Positions 9,168-17,555 of a stretch of 46,631 nucleotides of DNA are shown in pieces. A program made the translations under genes and the position numbers. Source of the stretch: Desulfobacterales bacterium (GTDB lineage Bacteria > Desulfobacterota > Desulfobacteria > Desulfobacterales > UBA11574); assembly GCA_030145345.1 (NCBI GenBank), contig JAQYVT010000013.1, positions 1-46,631 on the forward strand, in the 5' to 3' direction. Numbering within the stretch: the stretch's first letter is position 1; each line of letters begins with the position of its first letter. The notes under the pieces are model-generated. The model was not told the origin of the DNA. It made no database searches and saw only the letters and a program-made list of their open reading frames with translations.

Positions 9168-9506
9168 GGTCCCTCCAATATATTTTTGATTTCAGATTGA
9201 CGATTTTCATTTTGAATCGCTTGCTGTCACAATTTCAGCAGGCCGCAGGGTGATTTCGTTTAGATCGGGATGCTGTGTGAGCAAATTAGAGCGCGTTAGA
9301 GCGAACAGGATTAAAATGATTAAAATTTTAGACAAAAATCATATTTCCGTAGTGCATTCTTAACACCTTGGCCCGGTTCGCTTTTAGGCGCTTTTATTTG
9401 CGAGTTCTTGCCGATCTCAACGGAATTATCCTGCGGCTGAAACGCACCGTGTCCATTTTGCAATTGTGGATGGTCACGCGTTAACGACGCTAAAATCCTC
9501 AATCAC
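9168..9506. other. Gene-free spacer between hdrA and mvhD
   Basis: These 339 bases separate two genes that read the same way. Visible items are a direct repeat of TTAGAGCG near 9285-9302 and an AT-rich tract near 9308-9345. A 60-codon open frame beginning with TTG lacks a ribosome site and family resemblance, so I do not call it a gene. No clear promoter or terminator was recognised. Confidence 0.5.
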
Positions 9507-12500
9507 TTACATCCCCACTGAATGCAGCGAATCAACGATCCCTTCGAGTTCTGCAAATATCTGCTTCTCGTTGAAATGTTTAACCTGTGCCGCACCGCTT
9601 GGGCAAAATCCTGAACAACTTCCACACCCTTTGCAAAGGGCTTCATTGACCACCGAGACGCCCATGCGGGCATTATATTCTATGGCCGTATATGGACAGA
9701 GCTCGATACAGGTCCGGCACCCGGCACACACATCCGGGTCAATCCAGGATATGATGGGAGCAACCTCCACCTTCCCAAGGGTGGCCAAAGCCAGGGCTTT
9801 GACGGCTGCTCCGGAAGCCTGGGAAACCGCATCCGGAATATCCTTGGGACCTTGACAGGCTCCGGCCAAGAAGACGCCGTCCGTAGCAGTATCCAACGGA
9901 CCCAGTTTGGGGTGTTCCTCCAAAAAAAATCCATCGGCACCCAGGTTGACGCCAAAGATTCTGCCCACCTTGTGAGCATCACTGCGGGCCTGCATGGCCA
10001 CGCAAAGGACAACCATATCGACCGGAACCCTTAAACGTCTTCCCAAAAGGGTGTCTTCTGCAATTGCAATGAGTTTACCCGCCTCTTCCGGTTTGAGAGC
10101 CTGGTCGGTAATCTCTGCCACCTTTCCCCTGATGAAGTGGGTTCCTTCTTTCTGGCACCGGTGATAAAATTCTTCGTAGCCTTTGCCAAAACAGCGCATG
10201 TCGATGTAAAAATTATAAACCCGCGTGTCGTGACCGACCTTCTCATGAATTAAATGGGCATACTTGAGGGCGTACATACAGCAAACCCGGGAGCAGTATT
10301 CGTGATAGTTCACATCCCGGCTGCCGATGCAGTGCAAAATGGCCACGCTTTTTGGGGTTCGGGTCAAATCCTTGTTTTCGTCTCTGATAAAGATCTCGCC
10401 GCCGGTGGGCCCGGTTGCATTACTGAGGCGCTCGAATTCAAGAGAAGTAAAGACATTGGGATATTTACCGTAGCCAAATTGCTTCATGGGTGTGGGATCC
10501 ATGATGTCGTAACCGGTGGCGATGATAATACTCCCAACTTTTACCTCCAGTTCTTCTGCCTGTATATTGTGATCTATGGCCTTGGCCTCGCAGACCTTAA
10601 CGCATTCCATACATTCACAGCAGACACCGCAATTAAGACAGCGACGGGCTTCTTGTTGGGCCGCATTTTCTGAAAATCCGAGGTTCACTTCGTCAAAGCA
10701 GGCAGCACTCATTTTGACGTCCAGATGCTTTGGATGGGCCCGGGTTTTTTGGGGAATCCCTTCCGGAATTTTTTGCCAATCAGTGCCCGGTTTTTTCAGG
10801 GCCTCGAGTTGTTGCGTGTAAAGTTCCAGGTCCTCGCCGCTGATATAGCGATGGATTGCCTCGACAGCCTTGTGACCCGCAGCCACCGCCTGTATCACGG
10901 TGTCCGGGCCGGTAACCGCATCGCCTCCGGCAAAAACATAGGGAATACTGGTTTGCATTGTTTGGGGGTTGACATTCAGTGTGTTTCGTTGGGACCATTT
11001 CAAGTCCGGCACCCGGGCTGCCCAGGATGTATCAATTTTCTGACCAATGGCCGGAATCACCGCATCACAGGGGATTACGAATTCGGAACCGTCCACCGGA
11101 ACCGGGCGACGTCGTCCACTATCGTCCGGCGGTCCAAGTTGGGTTCGGATACATTCAAAGCCGTCCACCATACCCGCTTTTGCAAGAATCCCGACCGGAG
11201 CGGTGAGAAAGGAAAAGCGAATCTCTTCCTTTTTAGCCCCCTCGATCTCTTCTGCATAGGCCGGCATTTCCTGTTCTGAGCGGCGATACACGACAGTGAC
11301 TTCTTGGGCCCCCAGACGTTTTACAACCCTTGCAGCGTCAATGGCCACGTTACCGCCGCCGATGACCACAACCCGGCTGCCGGGGCATGTTTTATTGCCC
11401 AAATTTACGTCTCTTAAAAAGCGAACCGCATCGACAACGCCCTGGGTGTCCTTTTCACCGGGGATTTGCATATCCAAAGAATTATGGGCGCCAATCCCTA
11501 AAAATATAGCGGCAAAACCCTCTTCTTTGAAATCTTCAAATGTGAGATCAATTCCGAATCTGATGCCGGTGCGCGTTTTAACCCCCAGTCTGAGGATGTG
11601 GTCTATCTCCTGATCCAGAACTTCCGGCGGGAGCCGATAATCCGGAATGCCCACCCGGAGCATTCCGCCCAAAACCTCAAGTGCTTCAAAGATGGTTACC
11701 TGGTAGCCCTTTAACCGCAGGTAGTATGCGACGGTCAGCCCCGACGGGCCGGATCCGATCACGGCCACCTTTTCCGTGCGTTCTTCGATTTTGGGCGGCT
11801 CGAGCCCTTTCAAATTCGCATGGTCAGCGGCAAAGCGCTTCAAATCCCTTATGGCAATTGCCTCATCCAACTCCTGCCTTCGACATTCAGATTGACACGG
11901 ATGCGGACAGACGCGGCCCAGGACTCCGGGCAGCGGCAGTCGCTCCATGATGAGTTGCGTTGCCTCCTGATACTTTCCTTGGCCGACAAGTTGCACATAG
12001 CCCTGGATATTGATGCCTGCCGGACAAGCGGTTACACACGGCGGCCGGTCTTTTTTGTCTATACAAAAGGTAATGGGTACGGCCTGTGGAAAGGCTCTGT
12101 AGATGGCCTTTCGATGGTCCAGGCCCTCATCCCATTCACTGGGAACCGATACCGGGCAGACATTAACGCAATCACCACACCCGGTACAGACACCCTCTAT
12201 TACATGCCGCGGTTTGCGACGGATTTTAACGGTATAGCTGCCGATGTATCCCGTTACTTCTTTTACCTCGCTGTACGAAAGCAACTCGATGTTTGCATTC
12301 TGGACCACTTCGACCATTTTTGGGGTTCCAATACATGCGGCACAGTCGAGGGTCGGAAACGTTTTATCGAACTGGAGCATATGGCCGCCAATGGTTGACG
12401 ATTTTTCTACCAGATATACTTTATGTCCCGAATTGCCGATGTCCAGGGCCGCCTGCATGCCGACAATGCCGCCGCCCACAACCATGATATCCGGATGTAC

Positions 12501-12917
12501 ATTGACCTTTCGGGCATCAAGGCGTTCATGATAATTGACCCGGTTAATCGCCGCTGCCGCAAGTGTTTTTGCTTTGCGGGTGGCCTCATCTGCATCCTTG
12601 GTCACCCATGAAACTTGTTCGCGAACCGAAGCCATTTGGAAGAAATAAGGGTTGAGCCCGGCCCGCTGGCAAGCACCTTGAAAGGTCTTCTCGTGGAGTC
12701 TTGGCGAACAGGAGGCAACGACAACCCTGTCAAGGTCAAATTCCTTAATGTCCTTTTCGATCATCTCTTGGCCGGGATCTGAACACATGAACTTGTAGTC
12801 TCTTGCGATCACAACATTTTTTAGTTCTCTGGCAAAAGCCGCCACTTCTTCTACACGGACTTTGCCGGCAATATTGATTCCGCAATGGCAGACATAAAAA
12901 CCTATCCCGATGGACAT
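9507..12917 (-). CDS. hdrA: HdrA with an internal GltD/NfnB-like NAD(P)H oxidoreductase module
   Basis: 1136 residues. The first 280 are a normal HdrA start: CHCG at 10-13, FAD motif VGGGIVG at 147-153, DCAACIGTP at 191-199 and a ferredoxin motif CTGCGDCVNVCP at 244-255. From about 285 to 760 a GltD-like module is inserted. It shows the cysteine-rich CVTACPAGI and CPHPCQSEC segments, a second FAD motif (IGSGPSGL, 387-394), an NAD(P)H motif (IGGGNVAID, 519-527) and the FAGGDAVTGP signature near 662-671. HdrA sequence then resumes at CCECMECVKVC (766-776) and ends with two [4Fe-4S] motifs near 1060-1110. This gives HdrA its own NAD(P)H site and supports flavin-based bifurcation between NAD(P)H, ferredoxin and a disulfide. 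A GGGGGG site precedes the ATG. The stand-alone GltD gene at 14,831 carries a homologous module. Confidence 0.93.
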   Translation of the reverse strand: MSIGIGFYVCHCGINIAGKVRVEEVAAFARELKNVVIARDYKFMCSDPGQEMIEKDIKEFDLDRVVVASCSPRLHEKTFQGACQRAGLNPYFFQMASVREQVSWVTKDADEATRKAKTLAAAAINRVNYHERLDARKVNVHPDIMVVGGGIVGMQAALDIGNSGHKVYLVEKSSTIGGHMLQFDKTFPTLDCAACIGTPKMVEVVQNANIELLSYSEVKEVTGYIGSYTVKIRRKPRHVIEGVCTGCGDCVNVCPVSVPSEWDEGLDHRKAIYRAFPQAVPITFCIDKKDRPPCVTACPAGINIQGYVQLVGQGKYQEATQLIMERLPLPGVLGRVCPHPCQSECRRQELDEAIAIRDLKRFAADHANLKGLEPPKIEERTEKVAVIGSGPSGLTVAYYLRLKGYQVTIFEALEVLGGMLRVGIPDYRLPPEVLDQEIDHILRLGVKTRTGIRFGIDLTFEDFKEEGFAAIFLGIGAHNSLDMQIPGEKDTQGVVDAVRFLRDVNLGNKTCPGSRVVVIGGGNVAIDAARVVKRLGAQEVTVVYRRSEQEMPAYAEEIEGAKKEEIRFSFLTAPVGILAKAGMVDGFECIRTQLGPPDDSGRRRPVPVDGSEFVIPCDAVIPAIGQKIDTSWAARVPDLKWSQRNTLNVNPQTMQTSIPYVFAGGDAVTGPDTVIQAVAAGHKAVEAIHRYISGEDLELYTQQLEALKKPGTDWQKIPEGIPQKTRAHPKHLDVKMSAACFDEVNLGFSENAAQQEARRCLNCGVCCECMECVKVCEAKAIDHNIQAEELEVKVGSIIIATGYDIMDPTPMKQFGYGKYPNVFTSLEFERLSNATGPTGGEIFIRDENKDLTRTPKSVAILHCIGSRDVNYHEYCSRVCCMYALKYAHLIHEKVGHDTRVYNFYIDMRCFGKGYEEFYHRCQKEGTHFIRGKVAEITDQALKPEEAGKLIAIAEDTLLGRRLRVPVDMVVLCVAMQARSDAHKVGRIFGVNLGADGFFLEEHPKLGPLDTATDGVFLAGACQGPKDIPDAVSQASGAAVKALALATLGKVEVAPIISWIDPDVCAGCRTCIELCPYTAIEYNARMGVSVVNEALCKGCGSCSGFCPSGAAQVKHFNEKQIFAELEGIVDSLHSVGM

Positions 12918-12969
12918 GTATGCCCCCCTTTCTTGATTAAAATCTCTTAAGCGCTCCCATCAATTCCGC

Positions 12970-13908
12970 TTAGGCCCCTGTTCTCAGAAAAGTCTTCACC
13001 AGCTGATCCCACTCGAGTTCCGGAAAACTACCGAATACATCGCTAATCGGCTGGGCGCCGGTAGCCGCCAACTGTTCATATTCCGGCCCCACTAGATTCA
13101 ATAGTTGTCTGCTCTCCTGCTCCATCCACCGCATGCTCTCTTTGCCAAAATAGAGCCCTTTCAAATTTTTTTTGGGCATATCCGGCTCTATCATACAAAG
13201 CCAGCCTTCATTATACGGATCTTCGTGTAGAATCTCGGGATGATCGAGGGCTTTGTGGTTTACAGCAATAACAGTCCCGGTGACAGGAGAGAGCGATGCA
13301 GCTTTTCGACCACTTCGACCGATTATCAATCCGGTTTGATCTTTTTTAAGGGTATCCCCAAGGGGCGGGAGGTTCAAAAACTGAAAAGTACCGAACAGCT
13401 TGATGACGAAATCGTCAAATCCGATTCTAACGCGCCCCCCGTGATCGAAACGTACCCAACAATGGCCCGGATGGTAATAATAGCCGGTGGCCATTTTATA
13501 CCCCGACGCTAAATAATAGTTGGGCGAATCACTGAGTTGTGCAAGATCAAAATCGTCCATCATTTGGTCAAAAGCGCAATGATAGCATTCATAGTTGAGT
13601 GGACAGATCTTGGGGGCATCGATACGTCCAGTTAAGGAATAGCGGCAAGGTCGTTCAGAGCCCTGGTAGCGTGTCTTTAAATACTTGACCCACTCAGGTT
13701 CTTTCAATTCGATTTCTGTATGATTCCCGGAACTCATGGCTCGCTGCATCCCTTTGTCGAAAGGACAGGTGCAACAATCATAGACATTATCACAAAATCG
13801 GAAATTGATAACTCCGGCCTTCATCCAGATACATTCATCTTCCACGACCCGAAACCCGACAAGGCGTTTCTTTTTCGATTTTTCTTTTTTTTCCATTTTT
13901 TTCTTCAT
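12970..13908 (-). CDS. GcvH-like lipoyl-domain protein with two cysteine motifs
   Basis: 312 residues from the ATG at 13908, chosen because AAGGAGG lies eight bases upstream; an upstream ATG adding 65 residues lacks a site. After a lysine-rich start come two copies of a C-x5-C-x2-C-x2-D-x2-M motif (C39/C45/C48 and C102/C108/C111). Residues about 148-242 resemble glycine-cleavage H protein, with GHCWVRFD and GTVIAVN. K202 in GRKAASLSPVTG sits where H protein carries lipoyl-lysine. It is first in the Hdr operon, 52 bases before hdrA, with no gcvP or gcvT nearby, so a role in glycine cleavage is unlikely. By analogy with the lipoate-binding proteins of sHdr sulfur oxidation, it may carry a dithiol to HdrB. 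The cysteine motifs may bind a metal or an iron-sulfur cluster. Confidence 0.85.
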   Translation of the reverse strand: MKKKMEKKEKSKKKRLVGFRVVEDECIWMKAGVINFRFCDNVYDCCTCPFDKGMQRAMSSGNHTEIELKEPEWVKYLKTRYQGSERPCRYSLTGRIDAPKICPLNYECYHCAFDQMMDDFDLAQLSDSPNYYLASGYKMATGYYYHPGHCWVRFDHGGRVRIGFDDFVIKLFGTFQFLNLPPLGDTLKKDQTGLIIGRSGRKAASLSPVTGTVIAVNHKALDHPEILHEDPYNEGWLCMIEPDMPKKNLKGLYFGKESMRWMEQESRQLLNLVGPEYEQLAATGAQPISDVFGSFPELEWDQLVKTFLRTGA

Positions 13909-14830
13909 GCCGGCAACCTCCTTTGCTTCTGCATAGCCGCCCCTGGCAGCAAAGGTTCTGTCCGGTATTGAGGGAGATATCTTTTCAATATACTTCTTTA
14001 CCCAGCGGAAGTTGAGACTACGGCGCCACTGATTACCAAAAGGACTTGCATTGTTTCTATAAATTGCAACCTTGGTGCCACAAACCGTTGCACAGATTGT
14101 CAAAAGATCTATTCTATTTGAATCATTGAACTTTTGAAGCGCTTTCTTGCGCCATAGGGGAAAAGGGTGATTTGAAGGGCGTAATGGATGTGATTAAATT
14201 GGCTACGCATGGAACGGATATGGAAAAACAATTTATTATTAATTGAATTAAAACAATTGATTATAGCACTGTAGCTTTTAATGCATCTGCTGTAGCCAAT
14301 GGTTACACCCTATGATCAAATAATTTCTAAGGCATATTTTCAACCATGATAGCGATTGTGAAGCTCCCCGGGAAACCCCGTTCTTTAGGATGGGGCTTGG
14401 GGGGATAAGGCCGGTCAAAACAATATCTTGAAATGGACATTCAGTCATAGAAGCAGCCCATGGGTTTAGCATGAAAATTTGCTTAAATTTATTTAAAAAT
14501 TAATGGGTTATAGATATTCATCTGAAAAATAATTATTGACAAAAAAATGAGGCTGTGGTTTCTAAATTAATAAATTTGTATAATAATAATTTAATGTTTA
14601 TTCAGTTCTGAAGCGGGTCCTCGAAAAATATTTTGCGTTTGGGGGGTATTTATTGCTCCGCTTCCTTTGTGAGGCCTTTGAAAAATGTGCAACGGTGCCC
14701 ACCCCAATGAAGCCCTGAAATGGGAAAAGCTGTTCAATGCAAATATTTTATGGGCTGAATGGCCAGTAGACTGGAGCCCGCGTTTTTATCCAAAACATAA
14801 AAACATAGTAGCAGTTGTTGAGTATTTTAT
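13909..14830. other. Divergent intergenic region between the Hdr and GltD/Nuo operons
   Basis: About 920 bases without a credible gene separate two divergently transcribed operons. The central part is AT-rich. Near 14,358-14,400 is a GC-rich stretch with CCCCG...GGATGGGGC hairpin potential, which on the minus strand resembles the ends of IS200/IS605-type elements; no transposase is present. A promoter candidate for the GltD operon lies at 14,536-14,584. Minus-strand promoters for the Hdr operon must also lie here, but none is convincing by eye. Confidence 0.5.
14536..14584 (+). promoter_or_regulatory. Possible sigma-70 promoter region for the GltD/Nuo operon
   Basis: A perfect TTGACA lies at 14,536-14,541 and a perfect TATAAT at 14,579-14,584, but they are too far apart to form one promoter. 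Each lacks a good partner at 17 bases. The region is AT-rich and faces the GltD-like gene, giving a leader of about 240 bases if TATAAT is used. Confidence 0.3.
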
Positions 14831-16984
14831 ATGACAAGTCCATTATGCCCGGTTAAGAAATTATTTAAAACAATATCAGAAATTCCGCCCGCCCAAATTA
14901 CCCAATCTCAGTGCAAACAGCAGATCGAAAGGCTGTTGGGGCTATTGGACGATACCTGCAATGGAAAGGGACAGACAGACCACCTGACGATCATGAACGA
15001 TCTGGCCGGGCTGCTTGTGAAAGATGGTGCGAATAAGGTTTGCGCTGATTTAGGCCGTGTGATTTTTTCTGCGCTTGAAAAACACAAAGACGTCTTCCTG
15101 AGCCACATAGAATCCCACTATTGCCCAACTGGCGAATGCGTTACCCTCTCTGCCGCGCCATGCCAGCTGGCATGCCCCGCCGGCGTCGACGTACCGAGCT
15201 ATGTGGCGCTTGTGGGCAAAAAACGATATAAAGAAGCCTTGGAAGTGTTACGGGAGGACCTTTCGTTGCCCGGTGTGCTCAGTCGAATCTGCATCCATCC
15301 TTGCGAGAAGGCTTGCCGGCGGGGAACGATGGATGAACCCATCGCCATCTGCCAGCTCAAACGAGTGGCCTTTGACAAGGCGTATGAAGCGGGAATGCCC
15401 CCTCCCAAGGCGGCTCCGCATCAATTCAGAGAAAAAATCGCGATCATCGGTAGCGGTCCGTCAGGCCTTTCCACGGGTTACTTTTTGGCCCAAAAGGGGT
15501 ATCGGCCGACCATTTTTGAATCCGAGCCCAAACCCGGCGGCATGCTCCGGTGGTGGATACCCGCTTACAGGCTGCCTTCTGACATATTGGATCTGGAAAT
15601 TGACTATATCCAGGCAATGGGCGTTGATATTCAAACGGGGCTTACTTTTGGAAAAGATATCACGCTGGAATCTTTAAAAGAACAAGGTTTCAAGGCGATT
15701 TTTCTTGGGATTGGCACGCACAGCCCCATGTATCTTCGCATTCCGGGTGAAAAAGATTTTTCCGGGGTCCAGGACTGCCTGACGTTTCTCTATAAGGCCC
15801 GTCAGGGAAAAGCAGAGGTCGGCAAAAGGGTGATGATCCTCGGCGGAGGCAATGCAGCGGTGGATTGCGCCCGCACCGCCCTCAGGTTGGACATCGACGA
15901 GGTCCATCTGGTGTATCGGCGAACCAAACGGGAAATGCCTGCCCGCGCAAAAGAAGTTCAGGAACTCGAGGAAGAGGGAACGATCTTGGACTTTCTATTG
16001 TCCCCGATTCGAATCCATGGTGAAAATGAAAAGGTGACCGGGCTTGAGTGCATTCGAAATAAACTGAGCAAGCCCGATGCAACCGGTCGCAGACGTCCGA
16101 TTCCTTTGGAAGGGACTGAACATATCTTGCCGGCAGATACCATCATATGTGCCACTGGCCAGGAAGTGGATACTCAAAGCCTGAGACCCGTCAACCATTT
16201 GGACCTAACAAGAAGAAACCTGATTAAAGTCGATCCGGTGACCATGGAGACTTCCATTCCCGGAGTTTTTGCGGGGGGAGATGTGGTCACCGGACCCGCC
16301 ACTGTTGTGGAGGCCGTTGCCTCCGGCAAAAAAGCCGCAGAAGCCATCCACCGTTCTCTGAGAGGACTATCCAATCCCGAATATACACTGATACCGATCA
16401 GACGCCAACACGTAGAGGTCATGAAAATTTCATCCCAAGAAAAATCATTTCCCTTTAGGCCTGTCATGCCCATGGTCGATCTTGAAGCCAGAGCGGGCAG
16501 CTTTCAGGAAGTGGAACTCGGCATGTCGGCCAAAAACGCGATTCAGGAAGCAAAAAGATGTCTGCGATGTGATATTTGTATAAGTTGCGGGCAGTGCATC
16601 GAGGTATGCCATGACCAGATGGGTGTGGATGCTATTCATCTTTCTTATGTTGACAATAACCCTACTGCGGAAACGGATTTCCTTCGTCCTGCCGAGTATT
16701 GTATCGGCTGTGGCGCCTGCGTTGTTAAGTGCCCCACAGCGGCCATAACTATCCAGGAAAAAAATGGGATAAGGACGCTTCGCATGTGCGGTGCGGAGAT
16801 GGCTCGACATCAGTTGATAAAATGTATTTTCTGCGACAACTCTTTTTTACCCGAGAAACAGCTGGATTTTGTCAAGAATCGCCTGGAGGTCAAAAAAAAG
16901 ACTAAATTTTCTGGCAATGTCTGTCCAACCTGTGCCAGAAAGATCGAGGCAAAAAACCTCGTTGGTGAATTCTTTGTTTACTGA
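14831..16984 (+). CDS. GltD-like FAD/NAD(P)-dependent oxidoreductase with extra iron-sulfur domains
   Basis: 717 residues; plain GltD is about 460. Residues 1-105 resemble the helical C-terminus of NuoF/HydB proteins, ending in SHIESHYCPTGEC. The GltD part follows: cysteine segments CQLACPAGVD (111-120) and CIHPCEKACRRG (154-165), FAD motif IGSGPSGL (206-213), NAD(P)H motif LGGGNAAVD (337-345) and a FAGGDVVTGP signature near 481-490. Two ferredoxin-like motifs come after (CDICISCGQCIEVC and CIGCGACVVKCP), then a CxxC...CxxC pair (CIFC, CPTC) like a zinc ribbon near the end. It probably oxidises NAD(P)H and feeds a multi-subunit partner. It is followed within 110 bases by NuoE- and NuoF-like genes. 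It shares its GltD module with the HdrA at 9,507. Confidence 0.88.
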   Translation: MTSPLCPVKKLFKTISEIPPAQITQSQCKQQIERLLGLLDDTCNGKGQTDHLTIMNDLAGLLVKDGANKVCADLGRVIFSALEKHKDVFLSHIESHYCPTGECVTLSAAPCQLACPAGVDVPSYVALVGKKRYKEALEVLREDLSLPGVLSRICIHPCEKACRRGTMDEPIAICQLKRVAFDKAYEAGMPPPKAAPHQFREKIAIIGSGPSGLSTGYFLAQKGYRPTIFESEPKPGGMLRWWIPAYRLPSDILDLEIDYIQAMGVDIQTGLTFGKDITLESLKEQGFKAIFLGIGTHSPMYLRIPGEKDFSGVQDCLTFLYKARQGKAEVGKRVMILGGGNAAVDCARTALRLDIDEVHLVYRRTKREMPARAKEVQELEEEGTILDFLLSPIRIHGENEKVTGLECIRNKLSKPDATGRRRPIPLEGTEHILPADTIICATGQEVDTQSLRPVNHLDLTRRNLIKVDPVTMETSIPGVFAGGDVVTGPATVVEAVASGKKAAEAIHRSLRGLSNPEYTLIPIRRQHVEVMKISSQEKSFPFRPVMPMVDLEARAGSFQEVELGMSAKNAIQEAKRCLRCDICISCGQCIEVCHDQMGVDAIHLSYVDNNPTAETDFLRPAEYCIGCGACVVKCPTAAITIQEKNGIRTLRMCGAEMARHQLIKCIFCDNSFLPEKQLDFVKNRLEVKKKTKFSGNVCPTCARKIEAKNLVGEFFVY

Positions 16985-17090
16985 TGGCTGCCAAAACCAG
17001 AAAATTGTCAGATGGGGTGCCTTTTTCGCACCGCTGAATATCAAGGGAGCCGTTTCGGTATAGCTCTAAGTGAACGAGAAAGGGCGTTAG

Positions 17091-17555
17091 ATGGAAAGGG
17101 AGAAAATAAAAAAAATAGTGGCTAAGCACCGGCATGAAAAGGCTGCGATACTTGCAATTCTTCATGAGATTCAGGAAGAAGACAAACAATTGGGCACGGA
17201 ATCACTCAACTATATTGCACAACTGTTGATGATGCCGGTTGCCAATGTTTATGGGCTGGCTTCGTTTTACAGTGCCTTTAGTCTCAGAAGAAAAGGTAAC
17301 ACGGAGATTAGGGTGTGTACCGGTATTTCTTGCCATATCAAGGGGTCAGATAAAATTATGGGGACCATGAAGTCCCGTTTAAATATTGAAATTGGTGAAA
17401 CAACCTGGGATGAAAAGTTCTCTTTGGAGAAAGTACAATGTTTGGGACTCTGCGCTATAGGTCCCAACGCTTCTTTCAACAGCAAAATCCACGCCCATCT
17501 CGATGAAGATAGAATCCTCGAGATTCTTAAAGAACGGATGGAGGATTCAGAATGA
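17091..17555 (+). CDS. nuoE: NuoE-like [2Fe-2S] subunit
   Basis: 154 residues, matching the 24-kDa NuoE/HydC family. The thioredoxin-like fold carries the four cluster cysteines in CTGISC and in CLGLCAIGP. NuoE pairs with NuoF in NADH dehydrogenases, bifurcating hydrogenases and NAD-dependent formate dehydrogenases. The helical N-terminus, with an LNYIAQLLMMPVANVYGLASFYS segment of family type, is complete. Its stop overlaps the next gene (ATGA), indicating translational coupling. The ATG follows a weak GGGCG-like site. Confidence 0.94.
   Translation: MEREKIKKIVAKHRHEKAAILAILHEIQEEDKQLGTESLNYIAQLLMMPVANVYGLASFYSAFSLRRKGNTEIRVCTGISCHIKGSDKIMGTMKSRLNIEIGETTWDEKFSLEKVQCLGLCAIGPNASFNSKIHAHLDEDRILEILKERMEDSE

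Noticed and set aside
9320-9502. A 60-codon frame beginning at TTG after the GltD-containing hdrA
   Set aside because: No ribosome site and low-complexity content. The region looks like spacer.
14278-14472. A 64-codon minus-strand frame in the divergent region
   Set aside because: It consists mostly of the hairpin-forming, IS-end-like stretch and has no ribosome site.
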